From Stachybotrys elegans (Eukaryota > Ascomycota > Sordariomycetes > Hypocreales > Stachybotryaceae), in the NCBI GenBank assembly GCA_020746835.1, contig JAGPNK010000016.1:372001-436000 (forward strand): a DNA stretch of 64,000 bases. Direction: 5' to 3'. Each line of letters starts with the position of its first letter. Within the stretch, counting starts at the first letter, position 1. Below, piece after piece: positions 1 through 11,293 of the stretch. Both the position numbers and the translations under genes were made by a program. The notes beneath the pieces were generated by a model. It ran no database searches and had not been told where the DNA came from. It worked only from the letters and a program-made list of their open reading frames with translations.

Positions 1-1771
1 GCAGAAGATTGACCAGCAGCGCGAAGAGGAAGAACAGCAACGACAAAAGGAAGAGCAGCAAAAGTCCGACGCAGATGCCAGCCAGCAATCCAAGGGCGCA
101 GACGCCCAATCGGAACCCAAGAAGGCTCAGCAGACATTGGCCGACGAGGAGCGGGTAGAGGAAAGCGCCAAGGTCCAGCCCCTCAAGCCTCGCATCAAGG
201 AACCCAAGACGATAGAATCTGTCAAAGAGGAGACTGCCGAGGAACTGCTCGAAGACAAGCAAGGCAAGGCAAAGGAGCTGGAAGATGCTATCGACAACGA
301 GCTTCTTGCTCCCAGGCAAACTAAGAATGGCACCCTGCGGAATACAGACTCCTTCTTCAAGGACGATACTGCCGAACCCAAGCGCATTACCCTCACCCCC
401 AACCTGCTGCGAGATGACGATGGCCCTCGGGCCTCCAACGACTCTTTCACCAAGGACCTCAAGTCCCGGACAAGCCTGGACAAATTCGAAAAGGAGCTCA
501 TGTCTGACAAGGAGAGGAAAAAGAAGGACAAGGAGAAGAAGGACAAGGAAAAGAAATCAGGTGGTCTCCGTGGCTTCTTCTCCCGCAGCAGCAAGAAGAA
601 GACGTCCGAGGACGACGACGATTCGGGCAAGCGATCGATGGACACCAATTCGGAGCCGCGGGAAAGCGAGGACCCAATGGGTGCGGACAGTGCTTCTCCC
701 GAGAAGCCCTCCACGCCCAGAGGCAAGCTGCAGAAGCCCCAGCCTCGCACCGAGCCATCGCCCACCCGGAAACCTTCCATCCGAACCGAGGGATCGCAGA
801 AGCCGTACGCTCTGGATTACACGCGCACAAACGATGTGTCCAACGTTCCTCCTGCATCTATGCGTATAGTCAACCCTGAGACTAAGGAGGTGCAAGAGGT
901 TCCCTCTAACAGGCCATACCCGCGTGAACAAAGCCTCGAGCGGGCCGCCTCGGCTGCCTCCAGGCGGGATGACAAGCAGGCTGCTTACGTGCCCGGCGTT
1001 AGGAGCGCAAGCGCTGGCCCTGATTCTCAGCCCCAGAGGACATATGTTGGACGGTCTCGCATGGATCTCGACGACTCGGACGATGTCATTGACGAGAAGG
1101 ACGAGGACCAGCTGTACCGGGAGAACGAGACTACCTCTGCAAGCATCCCAGCGCCTCAAAGGCCGGCACCAGTACCCGCCGAGACGGAGGAGTCGCAGAG
1201 TAGACTCACTCGTCCGCAGTTGCCAGGTGCATTCCCTGACAGCTACAACACTACGGGAAGCGACAAGACTATTACTCTTGCGCCCGTGTCTACCAACACG
1301 AATCACCTCGTAGACAGGCTCTCCGAGTCACCTATAGAAGTATCGCCAATGAGCCCAACGGGCCCCCCAGCTCTTATGGGCGACACGTCGTCTCAGGAGG
1401 TTCCCAGCCCCGAGACCTCCCCATCACCAGAGCTCATCCTGGCCGACGACTCGTCCAAGGACAGTCTATCGATGGAGAGCAGCAAGGAGCCAAGCTGGGA
1501 CGACTCCAAGCTACGGCAATTCTTCGACGAAGGCGACCACATTCGCGACCTTCTCCTCGTGGTCTACGACAAGACGGATGCAGTCCCGGCCAAGGACCAT
1601 CCTGTCGTGGGAGGACTCTTCCGGGAGCAAAATGCGAAATTGGCCGAGATTACTACAGTAAGTTTTGCCATATCATTTACGGTGAGGAGTAGCTAACATG
1701 AATGGTAGCAACTCGACAACATGCTCGGAGACTGGCTGGCAAGAAAGCAACGACTTCGCGGAACCGTATAA
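1..1771 (+). CDS. C-terminal part of a large, disordered, possibly Tea4/Bud14-like polarity protein (5' partial)
   Basis: The frame is open from the first bases of the window, so the start lies outside. Exons are about 2-1657 and 1709-1771. The intron at 1658-1708 (GTAAGT, GCTAAC branch, TAG) restores a reading frame that ends at TAA 1769-1771. The visible roughly 570 residues are mostly low-complexity: a Gln/Glu-rich start, a Lys-rich stretch (about nt 510-600, KKKDKEKKDKEKK followed by GLRGFFSR), long Ser/Pro/acidic linkers, then a compact conserved-looking end (LRQFFDEG, IRDLLLVVYDKTD, QLDNMLGDWLARKQ). The basic patch and this C-terminal block recall fungal SH3-domain polarity proteins of the Tea4/Bud14 (TeaC) kind, which sit at hyphal tips. 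No SH3 domain is inside the window, so that identity is a guess from memory. The gene is convergent with eL32. Confidence 0.75.
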
Positions 1772-3422
1772 ACCGACCCCAGCAAGGGTATGCAGTCAGG
1801 TCCAACTACTTTGTCTTCCTCAGTCGCATCATGGTTGGCCATAAGCAACTTTACGCCACGCCTACATTTCAGAGTCTTCTTGCCCTATTCTGTCACCATG
1901 CCCGACATCGAGACATCAGCATGTCCATACCAAGCCAGCAGGTTACTAGGCATCATTCCCACAGGGACCGCGCGGAGTCTGCGGCACATTTCTACATGCC
2001 TCAGTCCCGTCATTCGCTTCCGCCCTTTTCTTCACCTTTCAACGATTCACCACACTCGTTTTACCTATTCGTTCTCATTATTCAACGACTTCACTGACAT
2101 GACAACAAAATTCTTGGCAACCCGTTCAATGATTTCCCTCCGCTCGCGCTTTTGCTCAACGCGTCTCTCCGATATCTGCGTGGGAAGCGGACCATAAGAC
2201 ATACATACATATATACTCTTCTGAACAACACGGCTGGCCACGTTGGACAGCAAAACGTTGCTGGAAAACAACCACAGCACTTGTCTTCATTTGGAGAATT
2301 TGTCTCCCCTTTCTTTACTACCCCTGGTGTTTTTTTTTTTTTTTTTGAACAATGGAAGCCCTTCAAAAGAGGTTTTGTATCTGGATGGTGTTCTTGTGTT
2401 GTGCTTTTCTTTATTCATCGGCTTGTGGGGACCACGACCTTCTATTTCTTCTTCTTCCTCTTGCCCCTCCCTGTGTTTTTTCCTGCCTTTTGGAAGGGGC
2501 TGTTTTGATACCAGAACTTTTACAGACGTACGCCTGCGTATGTACATATCCCTCAGCATTTCTCCCATTCTGGGGAAGGGAGAGCAGGTTGTTGTGGATC
2601 TTCTCTTGGTCGTGATCGATTCGATCCAACTGTTGATTTAGCCTTGGGTGCGTTTATAGGATGGGGCGGATGCCCCTGGCGAATAGAGTGCTTCTCAAGC
2701 TTATATATGAGTCGTCTTGGGGAATGTGGTTTCAATGATATGGCTTTGTTGCCTGCTTGTGATATGCTCTTCATCAGCCTTGCCTGGTTTGTTGGCATGT
2801 ACAGTGATTGCCAGGCTGTTGATGGGTCGTTTTATCCGCCTATCTCTTTCTACGCTCTTGTGACACGGGGGGTATAGACTTCGTGATAGGAAGCAATGGA
2901 GCCCCGTCCCATTACATGTCACCAGTCAATCTCAGCGGGTACAGGATATGATTTTCTTTTTGAATCATGTCGTTGGACGGTGCGTTTCTTCTTTATCTCT
3001 CATGTATTCTCCCGCCGCCCTATTTCCTCATCAACAAGGTGACGGAAAAAACATACATTGGCGCGCGTGTCCCACCCCAGAGGGGGATATTGAATGGGGG
3101 CGGGAGCATCCGTTTTTGTTTTGTGGGCGACGAAGACACACCGAGGAGCCAAACGCGCGCGCATAACACCCTATGAATGCAACCGTGTGAAAAGCCCAGC
3201 CGTGGAATAAACCGGAAAACCCTTTGCTACTTCTGCCTCCTCCCTCACACACTGTCTCTCCATAAAGCCGTCCCCTCTTTTCCCTTTACCCTCGCAGAGC
3301 CAAACACAAATTCTTTGTAGTATTTTGGCAACGGAAAAAAAAATTGAAGGAGAAAGTAGGACAGAAAACCTTTGGTCGTCCACGTCTCCTCCTCGTTCTT
3401 TTTGGTAGGGGGGGAGAGCCAT
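1772..3422. other. Intergenic region between convergent genes
   Basis: This holds the 3' ends of the upstream gene and of eL32, which point towards each other. It contains T-rich and A-rich runs (for example T15 near 2331-2345) and only short ORFs without protein-like composition. I see no gene or RNA. Confidence 0.6.
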
Positions 3423-4144
3423 TTACACCTCGGTGGTGACCTTGGCCTTGGAGTTGGTGACCTTGACGCCCAATTGCTTCGCGCGGGCGATGATGTCGAT
3501 GCGCTTCCTGGAGGAGACGTTGCTGGCGATCCTGTGGTTTGTGTTAGTCGGATACCGTCATGCGTTGTGGGTGGTTTCCCTTCCCGCCTGTTGGGATTGG
3601 GGCGTGGGAGAGAGGGGGGGAGGGGCAAAACGTACTCAGCAGCGTAGGTTCGGTTGTGCATCATGAGCAGCTCGACATCGTTGACGTTGCTGACGAGGAA
3701 GGACTTGTGGCCCGAGGGCATCATGTAGCGCGTCTTCTTGTTGGAGCCATAGCCGATCTGCCAGACATCTGCCATCAGCAAAACCAATATTCCACCCAAT
3801 CTCTCAAATCCCATCGTCGTCTCTCGATAAACGTACCGAGGGCATGGGGGCAGTGCCCCTGAATCGTCGGCGGACGCGGCTGTCGATACCCTTGGGCTTC
3901 CTCCAGCTGGCGCTGAGGCACTTGAAGCGGTCACTCTGGTGACGCTTGAAGTGCGCCGTGCCTGTAACGCCATCCAAAAGTCAACACAACCGAACATACA
4001 CAATCTCACAACATTTCCCCTCCGAATAATAGCAGAGTCATAGATGGCCGTATTTGGTACTCGTCGCTCTTCGGAGGAGGAGGGGAGGGGAAGATTGGAC
4101 GTACGCTTCTTGACGATAGGGACGTGCTTCTTGGCGGCAACCAT
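3423..4144 (-). CDS. rpl32: 60S ribosomal protein eL32
   Basis: Structural protein of the large cytosolic ribosomal subunit. Coding exons on the minus strand are 4144-4105, 3961-3837, 3757-3636 and 3531-3423, giving 131 residues, the normal eL32 length. Diagnostic segments are the start [85 protein letters not shown] and the basic C-terminus ending VTTEV. All introns have GTACGT-type donors and CAG acceptors. A further intron at 4145-4241 lies directly before the ATG (acceptor CAG|ATG), so the 5' UTR is spliced. The gene is divergent from uS9 and shares its promoter. The identification is secure. Exon ends rest on frame continuity with the conserved protein. Confidence 0.95.
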
Positions 4145-4241
4145 CTGTGCGGAATGTCAGAATTGGACCGTCTTGATAATTTGGGTGTTTTTTCGTCGGA
4201 GCGACAGAGTCTCTGCGTATAAGAGATTCCGAGGAGCGTAC
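4145..4241 (-). other. 5' UTR intron of eL32
   Basis: On the minus strand the sequence reads CCGACAAG|GTACGC at 4241 and GCACAG|ATG at 4145, so the intron ends exactly at the start codon. The segment upstream of the donor contains no ATG, so the intron lies in the leader. Leader introns just before the AUG are common in fungal ribosomal protein genes. Confidence 0.7.
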
Positions 4242-4354
4242 CTTGTCGGCGGGTTGATCCTGTTGGCTGTGGGAGGGTTAGTTGGGCGTGATGTTCTCTC
4301 AAGGCGAAATTTTGGCGATGCTGGGCGAATAGGCTCCGCCAGAAATTCAAGGGC

Positions 4355-4360
4355 TTAGGG
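4355..4360 (+). promoter_or_regulatory. Telobox-like TTAGGG element
   Basis: TTAGGG within GGGCTTAGGGCTTG, in the middle of the divergent ribosomal-protein promoter. TTAGGG is the site of Tbf1-type Myb factors, which control ribosomal protein genes in several ascomycetes. Assignment to a factor is inference. Confidence 0.45.
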
Positions 4361-4372
4361 CTTGCAGGTGGA

Positions 4373-4380
4373 GTCACGTG
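4373..4380 (+). promoter_or_regulatory. GTCACGTG E-box (Cbf1-type)
   Basis: The palindromic CACGTG core preceded by GT fits the Cbf1 consensus. It lies 12 bases from the TTAGGG element in the eL32/uS9 promoter. In Candida, Cbf1 and Tbf1 act together on ribosomal protein genes. Confidence 0.45.
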
Positions 4381-4701
4381 TGTGGGAGCGTGCTGTGTTT
4401 GGTGGTGTGTTTGGACTTTGTGATTTTTTTCCTCGCGTCTTGAATTTTGGCAAATTTTCACCAAGGTAAACCCGTCCCCACCACTGTGCGTTCCTCCCTT
4501 CCCAAAGCAGCCTAGCGCATATCCAGCAGGCAGAGCCACAGGCAAAGGGCACAAACCCTCGCCATTCTCTGCCCGCCTAGGCGAAAAATTCCCACCCTCT
4601 CTCCCCCCCGTGTGCCCGATTTTCCTCACCCCGACGTCGATAAACTAACCACCACAGCTTTGTACACCACCCTCCAAAGCCCGCACACAAAGCCCGCAAT
4701 C

Positions 4702-5417
4702 ATGTCGACGACGCAGAGCGTGCAATGCTTCGGCAAGAAGAAGACGGCTACGGCTGTCGCCCACTGCAAGGTTCGTTTTTATCCTTGATGGAATGGGAAG
4801 GGGGGGGGACCTTGGACGACGAATTGCCGCGATTCGAGATTACGAACCGTTTTCCCCCGAGCAATACATGCATATACGTCGAAAATTGGGAGAAAGAAAA
4901 GGGAGACAGAAGTGCTGACGTTTTGGTTTGAATAGGCTGGCCGTGGTCTCATCAAGGTTAACGGACGCCCTCTGTCCCTGGTTCAGCCTGAGATCCTCCG
5001 CTTCAAGGTACGATAAAAACCCCCGGACATGCAGATATCAAAGTTCTCGAAAAGCATGCACAACCTTTTTCGGAGGACAATATCGAGTGGAGAAGGAAAC
5101 AACATGCTAAGACCCTGCGTGTATAGGTCTACGAGCCTTTCCTGGTCGTCGGCCTCGACAAGTTCGCCAACGTCGACATCCGCGTCCGCGTCACCGGAGG
5201 TGGTCACACCTCGCAGATCTACGCCATCCGTCAAGCCATCGCCAAGTCCCTCATCGCCTACTACCAGAAGTACGTCGACGAGCACTCCAAGAACCTGCTC
5301 AAGCAGGCCCTCGTCCAGTTCGACCGCACCCTCCTCGTCGCCGACAACCGCCGCTGCGAGCCCAAGAAGTTCGGTGGTCCCGGCGCCAGAGCCCGCTACC
5401 AGAAGTCCTACCGATAA
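4702..5417 (+). CDS. rps16: 40S ribosomal protein uS9 (Rps16)
   Basis: Small-subunit ribosomal protein. Its C-terminal tail reaches the decoding centre in the family. Exons are 4702-4770, 4936-5007 and 5127-5417, giving 143 residues, the usual length. Recognisable segments are [54 protein letters not shown] and the invariant C-terminal [17 protein letters not shown]. Introns are 165 and 119 bases with GTTCGT and GTACGA donors and TAG acceptors. The start lies in a CAATCATGTC context and matches the family N-terminus MSTTQSVQ. It is transcribed divergently from eL32. Confidence 0.96.
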
Positions 5418-6233
5418 ACGCGCAGCCGCCCAAGTCGGTGGTCTCTGTGTGTTTATGGCAGGAGAGGGGGAGAGGAAGAAGAAGATGGAGCGCGTGCGCG
5501 GGGGAGGAGAGAAGGACAAGCTTCCTGGGAGGAGGAAAACTACTACCCTCTGGCTGTGCACCCGCTTGGTGCCTCTGGGGCGTGTCATGGCAGGTGTGGT
5601 CAAAATGGACCGGAGTCACATATTCCCGGGATGGGAATGGGTTTCCCATTGGCATTTGCATGGCCTTGCTTTTGGCGGATTGTAAAGGGTCTGACAGGCA
5701 AATGAAGTCTTCAACGTTCACGACGCTTACGCATCAGGGACGTGCATGTGACGTGATGTGTGTATGATGTGTAGTCTTGTAATGAAGCTTTCACCACAAC
5801 CCCTAGATCGCCTGATTGAGACACAATGGCCAGAACAGATGGTTGCTGTCATCAGCATGCGAACCATATCTTGCTTGGTGAAAAATTAACATTATTGGTG
5901 AATTAGTCTGAGCCTACGATACTCCTTGTCAAACTCCAATCCCATCAGACTGAGCCCAACCGTCGCTATGAAACCAATCCCAAGTACAACAGTTTCCCTC
6001 CCAACCGGACTTCCTAAAGGTTATCATCCTAGACCCCATCAGGGCTGATCCAATGTGGTGCTCGGAGCTTAACCAGTTGCCTGGCTGTGCTTTCGGGGTA
6101 TAGGCGTGTTCAATCTCGTCATTCTCATCCTCCCTCCTCGACGGCGACGTTCGTGTATACGGCGCGAGTGCAATACACGTCCAGCCAACCGCCTTCGGGG
6201 GCGTGCCATGAAACTCTATTTCACGAGCCGTGC
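5418..6233. other. Intergenic region between convergent uS9 and AAR2
   Basis: The 3' UTR regions of two convergent genes, starting with a purine-rich stretch (5460-5540). There is no protein-like ORF and no RNA gene that I can recognise. Confidence 0.6.
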
Positions 6234-7895
6234 CTAATCCGACCACGAAACCAAGCCACGCTCACGGCCCTCGTCGTCCAGCTCGACAATTTCGGGCGCC
6301 CACTCTCCACGTTCATCCTCCTCCTGAAGCTCATCCGTCTCGAGCTCAACCTCCTCGCCGTCCTCCATGACGACCCTTCCTATGCGTACATAGTCTCCTG
6401 AGATATCCCAGCTAATATCGGCAAGCACAGCTTCAACAGATGCAAAGGTCGTGCCTACAACCCTCTGGTCCGGGTCGGCATTTGAGCCCAGGCCGGCAAG
6501 AAACTCTTCCAGGCGGCGCTTGTAGATGGTGAGGGCGATTCGGAATTCATGGGCCTTTGTCTCGTTGTTGTCGAAGATGGAGCCATCGAAGCACTCGGCA
6601 TTGTACTTGAGTTGCGCGGCCAAAGTGCGCAGAAGAGCAGAGGCCAGGGCAGGCTCGCGAGCAGGGAGGAGGTAAGCCCTCAGCACTAGCTTAAGGACCA
6701 TGTACCACCACTGCTGGATACAAGAGTCGTTGCCGAGATGCATACCCATGAGGAAGGAAAACTGCAGCTCGCCTAGCATCTGCTCCGGCGTGATGCGTCT
6801 CCCTGACTGGTCGATGGCAGCCTGGATGTAGGGAGTGGAGTCGGTGGCTTCCAGCGTCCTATCGCGGCCGGTGTTCTCCGTAGAGAAAGTCTTTGCGGTC
6901 TGAGTAAATACAAATTGGAGCTCGTGATTCTGGATGGTGGACTTGGAGAGTGCCCGATCGAGAGCCAACTCGCCCGGCAGGCGAATAGAGCCGCTGACAC
7001 GATCGGCGGTATGTACAATCCAACAGCCGCCGTTCTGCGCCAGTATCTTATTCAGGACGGGCTCCGTGATGGCCAAGGTCAGTTGCCTCCACATATCCAG
7101 GTTGGTAAAGGTTCCAGAAGCCTTGACAGGGCCTACATGCGAGGCCGTCGCAGTGGGATAGCGGTAGGGAATGAGCTTGGAATGAATTTTGCTCAGGCCA
7201 GCGACCCGATAACGAGCTTCGGCGATGATGGGGTCGCAAAGCATCTCGTTGTATCTGTCCCACTGGACAACGTGAACACGGTCGTTACCGGTGCTCTGGA
7301 TCCAGAAGCCAGATCGCGGGGAGAGTCCATCAGGATGCGACACCCAGAAGAAGTGCGCGCCGGCGGGGACGTCTCGGACGCCTCCGAAATGTTTCGCGGT
7401 AAAGGATATGGAGTCGTAGCCAACAGTGAAGATCTCGGGCAGGTCCAAGATGAGAACCACGTCTCCTCCGCCTTGGTCATGGCATAGAGTCACTGGGTCG
7501 GTCCTGGGCAGGGATGAGCTACCCTGAGGGGCAGGGCCGCCATGGAGGGCGTAGGCCGGTTCTCCCATCTCCTCGTCCTCGTCCTCGTCCAAAGGAATAT
7601 CAGGGTGCAGAACACGGAGGGTGCCCAGAGGGTGAGCGCCTAGCGCGCGGATGGAAATGTGGGAAGCGATAGAACCATTAGCAGAGGCAGTCGAGTTGGA
7701 CTTGGTGAGAGAGCAGCCGCCAATGGACCTCTTGGAATTGGACTTTGTAATGGAGCATCCGCCGGTGGATTTCTTGGAGTCGGACTTTGAGATGGTCAGT
7801 CCTCCGAAGTGGGAGGAGAGGGTTTTGAAATCGACGTCGGCGGTTGGTGGGGGCGGGGGCATCTCGTCACCCATCGCTTCGGCGGTTGGGTTCAT
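6234..7895 (-). CDS. aar2: AAR2-family U5 snRNP assembly factor
   Basis: Single-exon gene, 553 residues from the ATG at 7895 (MNPTAEAMGDE). An in-frame upstream ATG at 7937 would add 14 residues. AAR2 binds Prp8 in the cytoplasm and keeps the U5 snRNP precursor from binding Brr2 too early. Evidence: the N-terminal AAR2 segment around VGYDSISFTAKHFGGV, RDVPAGAHFFWVS and SGFWIQ, and the C-terminal helical domain with MLGELQFSFLMGMHLGN, QQWWYMVLKLVLRAY and LRTLAAQLKYN. The protein is long for the family because of a roughly 120-residue Ser/Lys-rich N-terminal extension and an acidic tail. The extension contains a 14-residue tandem repeat (listed separately). Confidence 0.88.
   Translation of the reverse strand: MNPTAEAMGDEMPPPPPTADVDFKTLSSHFGGLTISKSDSKKSTGGCSITKSNSKRSIGGCSLTKSNSTASANGSIASHISIRALGAHPLGTLRVLHPDIPLDEDEDEEMGEPAYALHGGPAPQGSSSLPRTDPVTLCHDQGGGDVVLILDLPEIFTVGYDSISFTAKHFGGVRDVPAGAHFFWVSHPDGLSPRSGFWIQSTGNDRVHVVQWDRYNEMLCDPIIAEARYRVAGLSKIHSKLIPYRYPTATASHVGPVKASGTFTNLDMWRQLTLAITEPVLNKILAQNGGCWIVHTADRVSGSIRLPGELALDRALSKSTIQNHELQFVFTQTAKTFSTENTGRDRTLEATDSTPYIQAAIDQSGRRITPEQMLGELQFSFLMGMHLGNDSCIQQWWYMVLKLVLRAYLLPAREPALASALLRTLAAQLKYNAECFDGSIFDNNETKAHEFRIALTIYKRRLEEFLAGLGSNADPDQRVVGTTFASVEAVLADISWDISGDYVRIGRVVMEDGEEVELETDELQEEDERGEWAPEIVELDDEGRERGLVSWSD
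7683..7796 (-). repeat. Coding tandem repeat in AAR2
   Basis: Residues 34-71 of AAR2 contain two and a half copies of a 14-residue unit: TISKSDSKKSTGGC, SITKSNSKRSIGGC, SLTKSNSTAS. The units differ at a few positions, so the duplication is not brand new. Confidence 0.8.
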
Positions 7896-10800
7896 GGCGA
7901 GAGACGCAGACGTCTGCTTGACGCAATATACACACATAGTATAGTATAGCGAGAGTCGGTAGTCTTCGAAGGAGCTGGTGCGGCGAAATATCGGATGCTA
8001 GTGCAAATACAAATTCTTCGAGGAACAAATCGATGCACTTGCGTCTGCTGGCCGACGTGTATCGAGAACAAAGCGAGTGAATGGGCGGTCGCAGCAGCAG
8101 CAGAGCGTTGTGAGCAGGAACGAAGGAACCAGATGCCACCAAATCAAAATGTTAGCCAAGGAGTAGAGAAAACCAACAAAATGAAAATGAATCGGCTGCG
8201 GGACACGTAAATTTATAGCGAGAGGTGGACGTAACTTTTTCTGCAAAAGCTTTCTGCGAAAAAAGTTTAGGATACGGCGTTCAACATGGCAACCATATTT
8301 GCTACCAAAGTAGGTGCCCGTCGCAGTATGAAGCTCGCGGCAATCTTCGACTCTTCCTTGGATAGGTTCGTTCCGCGCAGGATTCGTGTCGGGAGAGAGC
8401 AATGTCCACTGAGTGCGCAAATGCGTCCAGTTCACAATACGAGCCTGGCGTATGCATGGCGGCTGCGGCCGTAGACCAAAACTTCACGGCAACATCCATC
8501 TCTTGGCCGTTCTGGGCCATCGGAAGCATCAGAGAGGTTGGTTTCCCGAACACGTGCCGCCTGAAGCCACCTATTATTTTTGCGACTGCCTTTCCAAATA
8601 AAGTTGCATGTCGCCAGAGCCACGGTGGGTTTGCGGCAAGAACCGCCGGTGCAGCTCTGCTGTGGCAGGTGCATATTGCTAGGTACTAGTTGGAGGCGGC
8701 AACTGCTAGATACCTACCTGTAGGTGAGGTAAAGTCGGAGATGCTCAGGGTGAAGACTGGAAATAGACAAAAATAATGTTCTTCCAGGCAGTTGGATAAC
8801 TGCTATATCAGATGGAGCCGGGCCACTAGCATTGAAGAACTCGACGAGGCTTCCGTGAACCTCCGTCAACTCCTTCAACACCCAACATGTCAAGTACTCC
8901 TCCCCCGATCCGCTCCCAATTCAAAGGCTCAAAGCAGCTCCAGTACATACATATGTACCTAACTTATTTTGTAGGCTGGCCAAGTGATTTTTGTACTGTT
9001 ACAATCAGGTCCGCCCAAACCCGCACATCCAAATAAATGCATAGTAATCATTAATAAGACGTGCTCCCCAAAAGGATCACGAAAACACAAAAAATAATTA
9101 AATAAAAAATAAATAAAAAAGAGTAAGCGAAGGAGGGGCGTATCTACCACCCTCTACCATGCTGCCGGGCCTGTCCCATCGCTCTCGCCTACGCGGATTG
9201 GGCTGGCTTCGGGCTTTTTGATCCATCGAGGCCGTCGGTCCCGACCAGACGGTAGGAGCTAAAGCACAAGGAGGGCAGAGCAGCAACGTCTGTTCCAGGC
9301 TAGGACCAACATGGGCAACATCTTGGTTCCCCCATGATTGGCGATGCATTGTGATACCTTGCAGCATCCGGACTAACGAAGGATGAGGGAAATGCAACGG
9401 TAAGCCGCAGACGATAACGAGAAAAAAAATATATACCAAGCCCAAACCTTGCAGCCTTGCGGCCACAAACAATCCACGCCAACCCCCCCCCCCCACGAGT
9501 AACAGTACTTGCTACCACGTGTACAACGGGCTTGAAGGGGTGTTTGGATTCCAGCGATCGTGAATAATCACGACATCGAAAGTCCCGCTGACCATTGCCC
9601 TTATTCGGATTACGCTTATCGTTGTCGAATCTGCCACACAGTCAGATCCCGTCCAATACAAACAAGCATAATACGAGCACTGGTCAGAAGATCAGCATCA
9701 TGTGCGCCCTCCCCCTCCATCATCCATCCATCCACCCATCCATCCATCCTCCTGGTTACAGTCATCATCACCCTCACACAAGGTGCAAAATTCCGGATGA
9801 AATACACCCGCCACAATGCTACTTGCTTCACATGCAGATACGCTCACCCCTTGCTGGTGCTCACTACTCCATCTGGCCTCTGACCTACCTACCTACCTAC
9901 CTAGCTTGGGTAGAAAAGATAGCCATAATAAACAGTCTCCTCGCACCGCCGCGGCGCTATCCACGACGCTACGCCTTACACCTTTTCTCATCCCGGCTGT
10001 TCGGCTTCCCCAGATTTTCTCCCTACCGTAGCTCCAACCCAGTTCCCAAGCCCCTCCCAATGGCTTTTCCCTCTGGTGTTGCACAAACCCCAATCCTGCA
10101 TTAGCATCAGATCTCATCGGAGAATACTAAGTAGGTAGGGATGGTCTATGTAGCCCAAACCCCCCCAGATTTCGCTACTCAGCCTTGTCTGGGAACAGAC
10201 GCCTCTAGTGCCAAGCCCCCGGATTCCATCTGGCTGTCAAACGCCGCCCCCAGACTTCCAAGTCCTCTTCCCTGAGACTTCTAGATGCCACAAGAAATCG
10301 CCTAGCCTTGTCCTACGTAGTAAAGCGTGTAGTTGCACCACGTCACAGTCGGCGCTGAATGTCTCGGCTCTCGACCATGTCGCACACATCTTCCTTGTCA
10401 TTGCTGGTCTGTATATTGCATATGCTCACTTCACCCGAGTCCATCTTTTGTCTTTTCCGTTCTTTTATTGTTTTCCTGCTGTTATTGCGCAAAAAAAAAA
10501 AAGTGAAATCGGTCATAATGTTTATGCCATCCGCCAATCTCCTACCGAGGGGAATCTCCTCCGCCAAACCATGACCCCCAGAATGTAGCTTGCCCCAATG
10601 CCTCTCCATAACCGAGTTTTTCAATGCATACAAGACAGAAACGTAAACTGGTAGCAAGCAACGCCGGTAGGTGCTCATGTGAATGGGCAGTCCTTCCTGA
10701 CATAAAAGAAAAAGTCCACTTCGTCTGAGCATCAGATAAGAAAGAGAGAGAGAGAGAGGGAACAGAAACGAAAAGAGAAAGACGAAGAAAGAGCAGTCGT

Positions 10801-11293
10801 AAACGGTGAAAATCCAGGGGACCGTCCGTTCACACTTGTCAACATATGCCAATCCGCCCTGCTCCTATTCCATGAATAAACCTGCCCGACTTTCGACGAG
10901 AAAGAATCAGGATGCCAGTCTGTGGGCGGGAACAAACTCGAAACGCCGCCGGATTATTTCCATGGACGCAACGTTGCCACCGCGTCTAATAACGTATGAA
11001 AAGCGCTTGGGGTAACCAAACACCAGGGTAAGAGAGTCCGGAGTTGTCGTGAAACCCAGTAATGTACAGTCCGTCGCATTTTTTCCCATTTGTCGTCCCT
11101 ATTTCACGATTTCCGTCTTGGGTGAGAGTTCCATCTCTCCAGAGGGCTCGGGTTCGTTGGCGCTACTGTCGCTTTTGCTTGCCGAGGACCATATCTAGTG
11201 GCTAGGTGCTTGTCCACCGTTGGCTTCTCTGCAGTTAGTAAGCCGTCAAGCTCTCCATTATACGGGTTTCGTGTAGGCTCTGCGCCGCTTCCC
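7896..11293. other. 3.4 kb intergenic region: AAR2 upstream region and con7 3' region
   Basis: No convincing gene. It contains TACCTACCTGTAGGT near 8710, a T/A-rich segment at 9080-9120 and microsatellites (C12 at 9483-9494, TCCA repeats at about 9718-9749, CCTA repeats near 9886-9902, a GA run at 10743-10758). ORFs here have low-complexity, untypical composition. The AAR2 promoter should lie at its left end and the con7 terminator near its right end. Confidence 0.55.
9718..9749. repeat. (TCCA)n microsatellite
   Basis: An imperfect run of CATC/TCCA units, seven to eight copies with one CACC interruption. Confidence 0.8.

Larger units (their letters stand above)
4242..4701. promoter_or_regulatory. 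Shared divergent promoter of eL32 and uS9
   Basis: About 460 bases separate the eL32 leader exon from the uS9 ATG, so both ribosomal protein genes must be driven from here. The middle holds a TTAGGG telobox-like element and a GTCACGTG E-box about a dozen bases apart (listed separately). The uS9-proximal part is pyrimidine-rich, with a CCACCACAGC stretch near 4650. Confidence 0.75.
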
